DNA of 45,913 nt from Pseudomonadota bacterium (GTDB lineage: Bacteria > Pseudomonadota > Gammaproteobacteria > Burkholderiales > Burkholderiaceae_C). Below are positions 20,013-27,584 of this stretch, one piece after another. The notes under the pieces were generated by a model. The model had not been told where the DNA came from and searched no databases. It saw nothing but the letters and a program-made list of their open reading frames with translations. The first letter of the stretch is position 1. Every line of letters starts with the position of its first letter. The translations under genes and the position numbers were made by a program. The stretch spans positions 21,365 through 67,277 of the forward strand of contig JAVHYA010000020.1 in NCBI GenBank assembly GCA_031119395.1. The letters run 5' to 3'.

Positions 20013-20963
20013 ATGCCCGTGCGCCGCCTCGTCCCCGCCGATGCGCCCGCCTACCGGGCCCTGATGCTCGACGCCTATGCGCGCCATCCCGAGGCCTTCA
20101 CCTCCACCGTCGCCGAGCGCGAGCCGCTGCCCTTGGGCTGGTGGGAGGCACGCCTGCCCGAGGGCGATGCGCCGGGCAGCCTGACCGTCGGCGCCTTCGA
20201 CGGGCAGGGCGCGCTGGTCGGTGCGGCCGGTCTGCTCTTCGAGACGCGCGAGCGCTGGCGCCACAAGGCGACGCTCTTCGGCATGGTGGTCGGGACGGCC
20301 GCGCGCGGCGCCGGGCTCGGGCGCGCGCTGGTGGATGCGCTCTTGACGGCCGCGCGCGCACGGCCCGGTCTGCGCACCGTGCAACTCACGGTCACGCAGG
20401 GCAACCTCGCCGCGCAGCGGCTGTACGAGGCGGCGGGCTTCCGCGTCTACGGCGTCGAACCGATGGCGGTGGCGCAGGGCGAGGGCTTCCTCGACAAGCT
20501 GCACATGGCCTGCGACCTGCAGGCGCCGCGCGTGTCGGCGGCCGGGGGCGTCGGGCTGGCGCGCATCCACCACGCCGCCATCATCTGCAGCGACTACGCC
20601 CGCTCGCGCCGCTTCTACGTCGAGATGCTGGGCCTCGTGGTGGTGGCCGAGCATTACCGCGAGTCGCGCGACTCGTGGAAGCTGGACCTCGCGCTGCCCG
20701 ACGGCTCGCAGGTCGAGCTGTTCTCCTTCCCCGACCCGCCGCCGCGCCCGTCGCGGCCCGAGGCGCAGGGGCTGCGCCACCTGGCCTTCGCCGTCGCCGA
20801 CCTCGATGCCAGCCTGCGCGCCTTGCACGCGGCCGGCGTGGCGACCGAAGCCGTGCGGGTGGACGAATACACCGGCCGGCGCTTCACCTTCTTCGCCGAT
20901 CCGGATGGGCTGCCGCTCGAGCTGTACGAGGACGCGGCGGCCGGATTGCTATCGATTCGATAG
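20013..20963 (+). CDS. GNAT N-acetyltransferase fused to a YaeR-like glyoxalase/VOC protein
   Basis: A 316-residue two-domain protein. Residues 1-165 are a GNAT domain with the acetyl-CoA loop VVGTAARGAGLGRAL and the NLAAQRLYEAAGF motif. Residues about 180-305 are a vicinal oxygen chelate domain that resembles E. coli YaeR (HHAAIICSDYARSRRFYVEM, RDSWKLDLALPDG, GLRHLAFAV, RRFTFFADPDGLPLELYE). Metal-ligand positions (His, His, Glu) are present. No stop or frameshift separates the domains, so this is a true fusion. Substrates of both halves are unknown. The last five residues (LLSIR) and the stop codon come from an interspersed repeat. Confidence 0.88.
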   Translation: MPVRRLVPADAPAYRALMLDAYARHPEAFTSTVAEREPLPLGWWEARLPEGDAPGSLTVGAFDGQGALVGAAGLLFETRERWRHKATLFGMVVGTAARGAGLGRALVDALLTAARARPGLRTVQLTVTQGNLAAQRLYEAAGFRVYGVEPMAVAQGEGFLDKLHMACDLQAPRVSAAGGVGLARIHHAAIICSDYARSRRFYVEMLGLVVVAEHYRESRDSWKLDLALPDGSQVELFSFPDPPPRPSRPEAQGLRHLAFAVADLDASLRALHAAGVATEAVRVDEYTGRRFTFFADPDGLPLELYEDAAAGLLSIR

Positions 20964-21007
20964 CTGCTCGCGCAGGCAGGGCGGGCGATGGCGGCCGATT
21001 TGGCTCC
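20946..21007 (+). repeat. Interspersed GCTATC-N5-GATAGC repeat, copy 2 (supplies a stop codon)
   Basis: Core TTGCTATCGATTCGATAGCT, then GCTCGCGCAGGCAGGGCGGG and GCGGCCGATTTGG. The preceding gene reads into it and ends Leu-Leu-Ser-Ile-Arg-stop, with the TAG of the palindrome as stop codon. Confidence 0.85.
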
Positions 21008-21135
21008 GAGAACGAGCAGGCGACGCGCCCGGGTCCACACCGCGTGTGCAACGCTTTGTTCGGCCGGCGACGGATTCGCCGCCGTCGCGCGTTGAAAGCA
21101 GGCATGGCCCACCCACGGGCCGAAGGAGCCTGCCG

Positions 21136-21372
21136 ATGTCCCTCTTCCCACGAATCGTCCGCCCGGCCGCCCTGGCTGCCGCGCTGTGCGCGCTGGCCCT
21201 CGGCGGCTGCGTGGTCGCGCCGGTCGCGCCGGCCTATGTGGCGCCTCCCGGCGTCGCCTACATCGCACCCACCTACCCGGCGCCGGGTGTCGGCTTCGTG
21301 TGGGCCTACCACGCGCGCTACGGCTGGGGATGGCACCACCCCGTGTACGGTTGGCACCGCGGCTGGCGCTGA
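21136..21372 (+). CDS. Small lipoprotein, Pro/Tyr/Trp-rich
   Basis: A 78-residue protein with a lipoprotein signal peptide (hydrophobic AALAAALCALALGGC, lipobox LGGC at residues 22-25). The mature part is rich in Ala, Pro, Tyr and Trp (VAPAYVAPPGVAYIAP..., ending GWGWHHPVYGWHRGWR). Short Tyr/Trp/His-rich lipoproteins of this style are common in proteobacteria; the function is unknown. AAGGAG precedes the ATG. The gene is flanked on both sides by related repeat-derived segments. Confidence 0.75.
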   Translation: MSLFPRIVRPAALAAALCALALGGCVVAPVAPAYVAPPGVAYIAPTYPAPGVGFVWAYHARYGWGWHHPVYGWHRGWR

Positions 21373-21386
21373 ACCGTGCCCGCGCC

Positions 21387-21440
21387 GCGATCGAATCCCT
21401 AGCCGCTCGCGCAGGCACCGTGGGCGCTCCGGGCCTTGTT
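21387..21440 (+). repeat. Degenerate copy of the GCTATC repeat, copy 3
   Basis: ATCGAATCCCTAGCCGCTCG then CGCAGGCA and GGGCGCTCCGGGC match copy 2 with several changes; the palindrome core is damaged. Downstream of both copies, GGCGACGGATCGCCGC (with one extra T in the earlier copy) and CGCGCGTTGAA also recur, near 21060-21095 and 21478-21510. Confidence 0.6.
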
Positions 21441-21515
21441 GTCTCCGAAGATGCGTCGCGCTGCGTTTCTGGGGACGACGGCGACGGATCGCCGCATCCC
21501 GCGCGTTGAAGCTGC

Positions 21516-22121
21516 ATGCCCCGGTGCCGCTGCGCCGGCCCTTCCTCCCGCTGGTGTCCATTGGCCGAATCCGATGATCCCGACGACGAGTTGCTGTCCC
21601 GCCTCGGCCGGGGCGAGCCGCAGGCCGCCCGCGAGCTGGTGGCGCGCAAGCTGCCGCGCGTGCTGGCGCTGGCGCAGCGGCTGCTCGGGCAGCGCGCGGA
21701 CGCCGAGGAAGTGGCCCAGGAAAGCTTCCTGCGTGCCTGGAAGCAGGCCCCGCGGTGGCGCCGCGGCGAGGCCCGCTTCGACACCTGGCTGCACCGCGTG
21801 GTGCTCAACCTCTGCAACGACCGCCTGCGTGCGCCGCGCCGCCGCCACGAGCAGGCGACCGACGAACTGCCCGACGCCGTGGACCCCGGCGCCACGCCGG
21901 AGCAGCACCATGCCGACCAGCGCATGTCGCAGCGCGTGGCCGCGGCGCTCGCCGCGCTGCCGCCGCGCCAGCGCGAGGCGCTGGTGCTCTTCCACTACCA
22001 GGAACTCTCGCAGGCCGAGGTGGCTGCCCTCATGGGCGTCTCGGTCGACGCGCTCGAAAGCCTGCTGGCCCGCGCGCGCCGCAGCCTGCGCGCGACGCTG
22101 GCCGACGGAGGCCTGCCATGA
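21516..22121 (+). CDS. ECF-type RNA polymerase sigma factor
   Basis: An extracytoplasmic-function sigma-70 factor of up to 201 residues. Region 2 is DAEEVAQESFLRAWKQAP with FDTWLHRVVLNLCNDRLR. Region 4 is LPPRQREALVLFHYQELSQAEVAALMGVS with a helix-turn-helix. The start is uncertain: an ATG at 21516 gives an odd Cys-rich N-terminus, and a TTG at 21561 (LAESDDPDDELL) fits the family better. Neither has a good Shine-Dalgarno sequence. It heads a run of five tightly linked genes, and its stop overlaps the next start (ATGA). Confidence 0.9.
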   Translation: MPRCRCAGPSSRWCPLAESDDPDDELLSRLGRGEPQAARELVARKLPRVLALAQRLLGQRADAEEVAQESFLRAWKQAPRWRRGEARFDTWLHRVVLNLCNDRLRAPRRRHEQATDELPDAVDPGATPEQHHADQRMSQRVAAALAALPPRQREALVLFHYQELSQAEVAALMGVSVDALESLLARARRSLRATLADGGLP

Positions 22122-22579
22122 CGCCTGAACGCTTCGCCGACCTGGCCCAGGCCTGGGGCGCACGCATCGCACGGTGGCCCGCCGCCGAGCGCGACGCGGC
22201 CGAGCAGCTGCTGCGGCACACGCCGATGCTGCAGGCCGTGCTCGACCGCGAGGCGGCGCTCGACCATGCGCTCGACGCGCATCGGGTGCCGGCGCCCGAC
22301 AGCGCACTGGCGGCCGCCGTGGAAGCCAGCGCGCCTCGTCCCACCCGTGCCCGCGTGCGCCGGCCCCGGACGGCGTGGTGGCCTTCGGCCGGCTGGTCCG
22401 GCGCCGGGGTGGCGGGCCTGGGCCTCGCCGGCGTTGCCGCGGGTGCGCTGGCCGGCGCGCTGCTGGTGTCGGCCGCGCTCGATGCCGTCGGCCCGGTGCG
22501 GGCGGCCTCGGCCGAGTCCGGCTGGGCCCGCACCGCCTTCGACCCGGCGGGCGCGCCCGCGGAAGGAATCGACGAATGA
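22118..22579 (+). CDS. Membrane protein, possible anti-sigma factor
   Basis: A 153-residue protein with no clear homologue that I recognise. The first 90 residues are helical and soluble (MTPERFADLAQAWGARIARW). One transmembrane helix follows (GVAGLGLAGVAAGALAGALLVSAAL), then a short periplasmic tail. A cytoplasmic helical domain plus one membrane helix, directly after an ECF sigma factor and coupled by ATGA overlaps on both sides, is the usual layout of an anti-sigma factor. There is no zinc-binding HxxxCxxC motif. The assignment rests on topology and position. Confidence 0.65.
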   Translation: MTPERFADLAQAWGARIARWPAAERDAAEQLLRHTPMLQAVLDREAALDHALDAHRVPAPDSALAAAVEASAPRPTRARVRRPRTAWWPSAGWSGAGVAGLGLAGVAAGALAGALLVSAALDAVGPVRAASAESGWARTAFDPAGAPAEGIDE

Positions 22580-23136
22580 ACGAACCCACACCCCAGACCC
22601 CCTTGCGGCGCTGGCTGCTGACGCTGTCGCTGGTGCTCAACCTGTTCCTGCTCGCCGCCATCGCCGGCGGCGCCTGGCGCTGGTGGGCCGTGCGCCTGCA
22701 CGACGCGCCGCCCGTCCATGCCAGGGCGGTCGAGGGCGCGGCACCGGCCGCCCCGCGCGGACTGCGCTTCGCCGCCGACGGCCTGGCGCCCGAGCGGCGG
22801 CAGGCGTTTCGCGCCGCGCTGCGCGATGCCCGGCGCGACGTCGCCGAGCTGGTGCGCCAGGGACGGGAAGGGCGGCGCGAACTGGCGCAGCTGATGGCCG
22901 CGCCCGTCTTCGACCGCGCCGCCTTCGATGCCACCCTGTCGCTCACGCGCGCCGCCGACCTCGGCGTGCGCGAACGCACGGAACGCGCGGTGGCCGACTT
23001 CGGCGCCGGCCTGACCCCCGCCGAGCGCGCCACCTTCGCGCAAGCCCTGGCGTCGGCCCAGGGCAGCTTCCGCGTGCCGCCCGCCAATCCGGCGACCCCG
23101 GCTGCTCCGGCCGCAGCGACCACCTCCCGGCCCTGA
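22576..23136 (+). CDS. Membrane-anchored periplasmic helical protein (heavy-metal-sensor/CpxP-like)
   Basis: A 186-residue protein with an N-terminal membrane anchor (WLLTLSLVLNLFLLAAIAGGAW) and a periplasmic helical domain of about 120 residues rich in Arg, Glu and Ala. The FRAALRDARRDVAELVRQGR...LAQLMAAPVFDRAAFDATL pattern and a closing LTPAERATFAQAL segment resemble periplasmic heavy-metal-resistance/CpxP-like proteins with LTxxQ-type repeats. No metal-binding His or Met cluster is visible. Its start overlaps the previous stop (ATGA). It may be the periplasmic sensing half of the regulatory module. Confidence 0.7.
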   Translation: MNEPTPQTPLRRWLLTLSLVLNLFLLAAIAGGAWRWWAVRLHDAPPVHARAVEGAAPAAPRGLRFAADGLAPERRQAFRAALRDARRDVAELVRQGREGRRELAQLMAAPVFDRAAFDATLSLTRAADLGVRERTERAVADFGAGLTPAERATFAQALASAQGSFRVPPANPATPAAPAAATTSRP

Positions 23137-23151
23137 ACGAAGGACCTCGCC

Positions 23152-24588
23152 ATGAACACCCCCGACGCCCTGGCCCCCGCCATCGCCCTCAACCGCTTCG
23201 GCCTGGGCGCCCGGCCCGACGACGGGCAGCCTGCCGACCCGCGGCGCTGGCTGCTCGACCAGTTCGGCCGCTTCGCGCCGCGGGCGGGCGCATGGATGCA
23301 GCAGCCCGGCACCGACGCGCTGCTGGCCGACTACCAGCAGCGCGAGCGCGCCGTGCGCGACCTGCCCGAGGCCGACCGGCCGGCCGCACGGCAGGCGATC
23401 CGCAAGGATGCACGCGAGGGCTACCTGGCGGCCGTCAACGCGCGGGTCTCGAGCGCACTCGACACGCCCGCGCCCTTCGTCGAGCGGCTGGTGCATTTCT
23501 GGGCCAACCACTTCGCCATCTCGGTCGAGAAGCCGCAGGTGCTGGCGCTGGCCGGCGCCTACGAGGCCGAGGCGATCCGGCCGCACGTGCTGGGCCGCTT
23601 CGACCAGATGCTGCTGGCCGTGGTGCGCCATCCGGCCATGCTGGTCTACCTCGACCAGGCGCAGTCGATCGGGCCCGACAGCCCGGCGGCCCGCCGCGCG
23701 GCCGAGCGCAACCCCGGGCGGCCGCGTGGCCTCAACGAGAACCTGGCGCGCGAGATCATGGAGCTGCACACCCTGGGCGCCCGCAGCGGCTACACCCAGG
23801 CCGACGTGACCGAGTTCGCCCGCGCGCTCACCGGCTGGAGCCTCGCCGCGCCGAACGCGAATCCCGCCGGCGGCCCCATGGCGCCGGAGCCGGCCGCGAC
23901 GGGCGGCTTCCAGTTCCGGTCCCAGCAGCACGAGCCCGGCCCGCGCACGGTGCTCGGCCGGGCCTATGCGGAGGGCGGCGAGGCGCAGGCGCTGGCCGTG
24001 CTGCGCGACATCGCCGTGGCGCCGGCGACGGCGCGGCATGTGGCGACCAAGCTGGCGCGCCACTTCGTCGCCGACGACCCGCCGCCGGCGCTGGTCGAGC
24101 GGCTCGCGTCCAGCTTCCAGCGCAGCGGCGGCGACCTGCCCGCCGTGTACCGCACCCTGGTCGAATCGCCCGAAGCCTGGCGCGCCGGCAGCGGCAAGTT
24201 CAAGACGCCGTGGGACTGGACGCTCTCGTCGCTGCGCGCCCTGCGCGCGCCCGAGGCGGCGATGGGCAACGCGCGCGAACCCAGGGGCGCGCGCCTGGCG
24301 CAACTGCTCGACCAACTGGGCCAGCCCGTGTGGCGGCCCGGCTCGCCGGCAGGCTTCGACGACATCGCCGGCAGCTGGGCCGCGCCCGATGCGCTGGTGC
24401 GCCGTGTCGAGCTGGCCCAGCGCCTCGCGGCCCAGGCCGGCAACACCCTCGACCCGCGCGCCATCGCGCCGGCCGTACTGCCCGGCGCGGCGCTGGGCGA
24501 TGCGACGCGCACCGCCGTCGCCCGCGCCGAGAGCGCCAGCACCGGGCTGGCGCTGCTGCTCGTGTCCCCCGACTTCCTCAGGAGATGA
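23152..24588 (+). CDS. DUF1800 domain-containing protein
   Basis: A 478-residue DUF1800 protein. Family features visible are LNRFGLGARPDD near the start, the central RLVHFWANHFAISV segment, LNENLAREIMELHTLG, TQADVTEFARALTGW and ATKLARHFVADDPP. No signal peptide is seen. DUF1800 genes very often precede DUF1501 genes, as here, but no biochemical activity is established. It starts 15 bases after the previous gene and its stop lies 5 bases before the next start. Confidence 0.93.
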   Translation: MNTPDALAPAIALNRFGLGARPDDGQPADPRRWLLDQFGRFAPRAGAWMQQPGTDALLADYQQRERAVRDLPEADRPAARQAIRKDAREGYLAAVNARVSSALDTPAPFVERLVHFWANHFAISVEKPQVLALAGAYEAEAIRPHVLGRFDQMLLAVVRHPAMLVYLDQAQSIGPDSPAARRAAERNPGRPRGLNENLAREIMELHTLGARSGYTQADVTEFARALTGWSLAAPNANPAGGPMAPEPAATGGFQFRSQQHEPGPRTVLGRAYAEGGEAQALAVLRDIAVAPATARHVATKLARHFVADDPPPALVERLASSFQRSGGDLPAVYRTLVESPEAWRAGSGKFKTPWDWTLSSLRALRAPEAAMGNAREPRGARLAQLLDQLGQPVWRPGSPAGFDDIAGSWAAPDALVRRVELAQRLAAQAGNTLDPRAIAPAVLPGAALGDATRTAVARAESASTGLALLLVSPDFLRR

Positions 24589-24593
24589 ACGCC

Positions 24594-25805
24594 ATGTCCG
24601 TTCGCACGCACCGATCCCTGTCCGACCGCCGACATTTCCTGCGCCTGGCCGCGGCCGGCGCGGGCCTGGCGCTGGTGGCGCCGCACCTGGCGCTGGCCGG
24701 CGCGGCCACCTCGCGGCGTTTCGTCTTCATCATCCAGCGCGGCGCGGCCGACGGTCTGGAGACGCTCGTGCCGTATGCCGACCCGGGCTATGCGCGCCTG
24801 CGCGGCGCCATTGCGCTCGACCCGGCGACCGCCACGATGCTCGACGGCATGTTCGCCCTGCACCCGGCGCTGGCCGAGACCGCGAAGCTGTATGCCGCGA
24901 AGGAGGCGCTGTTCGTCCATGCCGCCGCCTCGCCCTACCGCGACCGCTCGCACTTCGACGGCCAGAACGTGCTGGAGACCGGCGGCACCTCGCCCTACCA
25001 GGTCAAGGACGGCTGGCTCAATCGCCTGGTCGGCCTGCTGCCGCGCAACGATCGCGAGGCCATCGCTTTTGCGCCCACCGTGCCGCTGGCGCTGCGCGGC
25101 CGGGCGGAGGTTGCCTCGTACGCGCCTTCGGCGCTGCCCCAGCCGGCCGACGACCTGCTGCTGCGCGTGTCGCGGCTGTACGAGGAAGACCCGCAACTGC
25201 ACGCGCTGTGGAGCTCGGCCATGGAAACGCGCGGCATCGCCATGAGCGGCATGAACGGCGAGGGCGGCGCCAAGCCGCGACAGGACGCGGCCGGTCTCGG
25301 CAAGTTGGCGGCCGGCTTCCTCGCGCGCCCCGACGGCCCGCGCATCGCCATGATCGAGACCGGCGGCTGGGACACCCACAGCGGGCAGAACGGCCGCCTC
25401 GCCGCGCAACTGCGCAACCTCGACGCGATGGTCGCCGCGCTGCGCGACGGCCTGGGTGCGGCGTGGGCCGACACCGTGGTCGTCGTCGCCACCGAGTTCG
25501 GCCGCACCGCCGCCGCCAACGGCACCGGCGGCACCGACCACGGCACCGGCGCCGTGGCGATGCTCATGGGCGGCGCCGTGCAGGGCGGCCGCGTGATCGC
25601 CGACTGGCCGGGGCTGGGCGCCGGCCAGCTGTACGAGAACCGCGACCTGCGCGCCACCACCAGTGTCGATGCGCTCATCGCCGGCGCGGCGGGCGAGTGC
25701 TTCGGCATCGACCCCGGGCAGGTGGGGCGCACGCTGTTCCCGCAGGGCGGCAGCTTGCCCGGCGGGGCGACGGCGAGGCCGCTGCCGCGGCTGCTGCGCG
25801 CCTGA
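24594..25805 (+). CDS. DUF1501 domain-containing protein, Tat-exported
   Basis: A 403-residue protein with a twin-arginine signal (SDRRHFLRLAAAGAGLALVA) and a DUF1501 domain. Recognisable segments are FVFIIQRGAADGLETLVPY, YRDRSHFDGQNVLETG, IETGGWDTHSGQ, VATEFGRTAAANGTGGTDHG and a final FPQGGSLPG. DUF1501 is related to the alkaline phosphatase/sulfatase superfamily, and the Asp/His pairs in GWDTH and GTDHG could be metal ligands. The second of two ATGs is chosen because AGGAG is correctly spaced from it. The Tat signal suggests a folded, perhaps metal-containing, periplasmic protein. Confidence 0.92.
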   Translation: MSVRTHRSLSDRRHFLRLAAAGAGLALVAPHLALAGAATSRRFVFIIQRGAADGLETLVPYADPGYARLRGAIALDPATATMLDGMFALHPALAETAKLYAAKEALFVHAAASPYRDRSHFDGQNVLETGGTSPYQVKDGWLNRLVGLLPRNDREAIAFAPTVPLALRGRAEVASYAPSALPQPADDLLLRVSRLYEEDPQLHALWSSAMETRGIAMSGMNGEGGAKPRQDAAGLGKLAAGFLARPDGPRIAMIETGGWDTHSGQNGRLAAQLRNLDAMVAALRDGLGAAWADTVVVVATEFGRTAAANGTGGTDHGTGAVAMLMGGAVQGGRVIADWPGLGAGQLYENRDLRATTSVDALIAGAAGECFGIDPGQVGRTLFPQGGSLPGGATARPLPRLLRA

Positions 25806-25865
25806 TGCTACGAAATCGATAGCTGCTCGCGCCTGCGGGGCGGGCGCTGCGGGCCGATTTGGCAT
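25805..25865 (+). repeat. Interspersed GCTATC repeat, copy 4
   Basis: GATGCTACGAAATCGATAGC, then TGCTCGCGCCTGCGGGGCGG and GCGCTGCGGGCCGATTTGGC, a close match to copy 2 downstream of the core. It begins at the last base of the DUF1501 stop codon and ends about 55 bases before arr. Confidence 0.8.
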
Positions 25866-25920
25866 CGGGCGCCAACGCGCGTAGGCTCTGCGCCTTTTTC
25901 TTGCCCAGGAGCGATGCACG

Positions 25921-26316
25921 ATGGCTGTTCCCGACACCGGCCCCTTCTTCCACGGCACCCGGGCCGACCTGCAGGTGGGCGAGCTGCTCACCGCCGGCTT
26001 TCGCTCGAACTACGACGGCCGCGTGGTCATGAACCACATCTACTTCACCGCCTGGCCCAAGGGCGCCGGGCTGGCGGCCGAGATGGCCAAGGGCGAGGGC
26101 CGCGGCCGCGTCTACATCGTCGAGCCCACCGGCGCGTACGAGGACGACCCCAACGTCACCGACAAGAAATTCCCCGGCAACCCCACGCGCTCGTACCGCA
26201 GCCGCGAGCCGCTGCGGATCGTGGGCGAACTCGATGTGTGGGAGCCCTTCGACGAGGACTACATCCGGCAGCTGAAGGAGCGGGTGAGGGTGGGCATGGG
26301 CGAGATCATCAATTGA
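25921..26316 (+). CDS. arr: NAD(+)--rifampin ADP-ribosyltransferase
   Basis: A 131-residue Arr enzyme, which inactivates rifamycins by ADP-ribosylation. The whole family pattern is present: FFHGTRADLQVGELL, NHIYFTA, GRGRVYIVEPTG, DDPNVTDKKFPGNPTRSYRS and REPLRIVGE. The active-site triad known from mycobacterial Arr (His19, Tyr49, Asp84) maps to His11, Tyr41 and Asp76 with a constant offset of eight. It sits among ordinary chromosomal genes with matching base composition and no mobile element, so it looks like a resident environmental arr rather than an integron cassette. Activity is inferred from the conserved triad. Confidence 0.95.
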   Translation: MAVPDTGPFFHGTRADLQVGELLTAGFRSNYDGRVVMNHIYFTAWPKGAGLAAEMAKGEGRGRVYIVEPTGAYEDDPNVTDKKFPGNPTRSYRSREPLRIVGELDVWEPFDEDYIRQLKERVRVGMGEIIN

Positions 26317-26391
26317 GCGAGGGAGGGCGTACGGCCGTCGCGCGTTGGCCGTACATTCGCCGCACCCAACTCAATATCAACGGAGCACACC

Positions 26392-26538
26392 GTGGCCAAA
26401 GGCGATCAGCGAAGCAACAAGATGGCGAAGAAGCCCAAGAAGGACACCAGCCCGCCACCCAACCCGTCCAGCACCTCGGACCGGCCCACGCCGCCGGTGA
26501 CGGCGGTGATGCCTAAGGGGAAGTTGAAGAACAAGTGA
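26392..26538 (+). CDS. Small basic protein, 48 residues
   Basis: A GTG start with GGAG eight bases upstream opens a 48-codon frame: a Lys-rich N-terminus ([20 protein letters not shown]), a Pro/Ser/Thr stretch and a basic end (MPKGKLKNK). Very short Lys-rich proteins of this style (N-terminal K.RSNKEAKKPKK-type) recur in proteobacteria as uncharacterised genes. It is probably cytoplasmic and disordered. Its function is unknown. Confidence 0.65.
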   Translation: MAKGDQRSNKMAKKPKKDTSPPPNPSSTSDRPTPPVTAVMPKGKLKNK

Positions 26539-26644
26539 GGGCGAGGGCGGTGGTGCGAGTCGCTCGCGCTGCCGTTTCTTGCCAATGGTGGGTGGCGCTG
26601 AATCGGCAACCCACGTGCCGAAGGCCTTCGTCGATGCGGATTGG

Positions 26645-27058
26645 CTACCGCCGACGGTCCCACCACGCAAACGCCGCCATGCCGGCGAGCATCGCCACCA
26701 CGAACACCACGGCCGGCCCAACCCCCATGCCCACGGCGACCACGGCCGGCCCTGGGCAGAAGCCAGCCAGGCCCCAACCGATGCCGAAGACGATGCTGCC
26801 GGCCATCAGCCGCCAATCGACGGCCCGGCTGCCCGGTATCTGCAGCTCAGCCCCGCCCCATGCGGCATGGCGCAACCGCACCCACGCGAAGCCCGGCGCA
26901 GCAACGGCAATGGCGCCGGCCATGACGAAAGCCAGCGAGGGGTCCCAGCTGCCTGCCAAGTCGAGAAACCCGAGCACCTTGCCGGGATCGGCCATGCCCG
27001 AGAGCAACAGGCCGGCACCGAAGACGAGGCCGGCGAGGAGGGCGGTCAATGCGTTCAT
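26645..27058 (-). CDS. YeeE/YedE-type (DUF6691) membrane protein, second half-permease
   Basis: A 137-residue protein with four predicted membrane helices. The typical N-terminus [22 protein letters not shown] and the Cys-containing motif [14 protein letters not shown] are visible. YeeE/YedE proteins transport thiosulfate or related sulfur compounds, with membrane cysteines at the substrate path. Here the permease is split in two adjacent genes, as in PmpA/PmpB. GGAG precedes the ATG, and only 15 bases separate it from the upstream half. It is part of the bigR operon. Confidence 0.9.
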   Translation of the reverse strand: MNALTALLAGLVFGAGLLLSGMADPGKVLGFLDLAGSWDPSLAFVMAGAIAVAAPGFAWVRLRHAAWGGAELQIPGSRAVDWRLMAGSIVFGIGWGLAGFCPGPAVVAVGMGVGPAVVFVVAMLAGMAAFAWWDRRR

Positions 27059-27073
27059 CGATGAATGCTCCGT

Positions 27074-27511
27074 TCAGGCGGCGGCCAGCACATGGCGCAC
27101 GACGAAGACCGTGGCAAAGCCCGCCGCCATGAAGCCCAGCGTGGCCGCCAGCGAGCGCGGCGACATCCGCGCCAGCCCGCACACGCCGTGGCCGCTGGTG
27201 CAGCCGCTGCCCAGCCGGGTGCCGAAGCCCACGAGCAGGCCCGCGGTCACCAGCACGGCCGTGCCGGCCTCGATGCGGGGCACCGGCAGCGGGGCGACGA
27301 GCGCATAGACCGTCGGTGCGGCCAGCAGGCCGATGACGAAGGCGAGGCGCCAGCCCCAGTCGTTGCGGGCGGGGCGCAGCAAACCACCCAGGATGCCGCT
27401 GATGCCGGCGATGCGGCCGTTGGCGACGACCAGGATCGCGGCCGCCAGGCCGATGAGCGCGCCACCGGCCAGCGAGCGCCAGGGCGTGAAGTGGAGCCAG
27501 TCGACGGTCAT
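27074..27511 (-). CDS. YeeE/YedE family membrane protein, first half-permease
   Basis: A 145-residue protein with four predicted membrane helices. The signature [24 protein letters not shown] carries the conserved cysteine pair of this sulfur-transport family. [14 protein letters not shown] near the N-terminus is also typical. It is followed 15 bases later by the second half and preceded by the bigR-type repressor, which implies sulfide- or persulfide-controlled expression. Together the halves probably move a small sulfur species across the inner membrane. Confidence 0.92.
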   Translation of the reverse strand: MTVDWLHFTPWRSLAGGALIGLAAAILVVANGRIAGISGILGGLLRPARNDWGWRLAFVIGLLAAPTVYALVAPLPVPRIEAGTAVLVTAGLLVGFGTRLGSGCTSGHGVCGLARMSPRSLAATLGFMAAGFATVFVVRHVLAAA

Positions 27512-27584
27512 GGTTGCACCCTTCGGCCTGCGGCCTGTCCCGCCAAGCGGGAGCGAGCTTGCTTGGGGCGGCCCGGCGCGGCGC

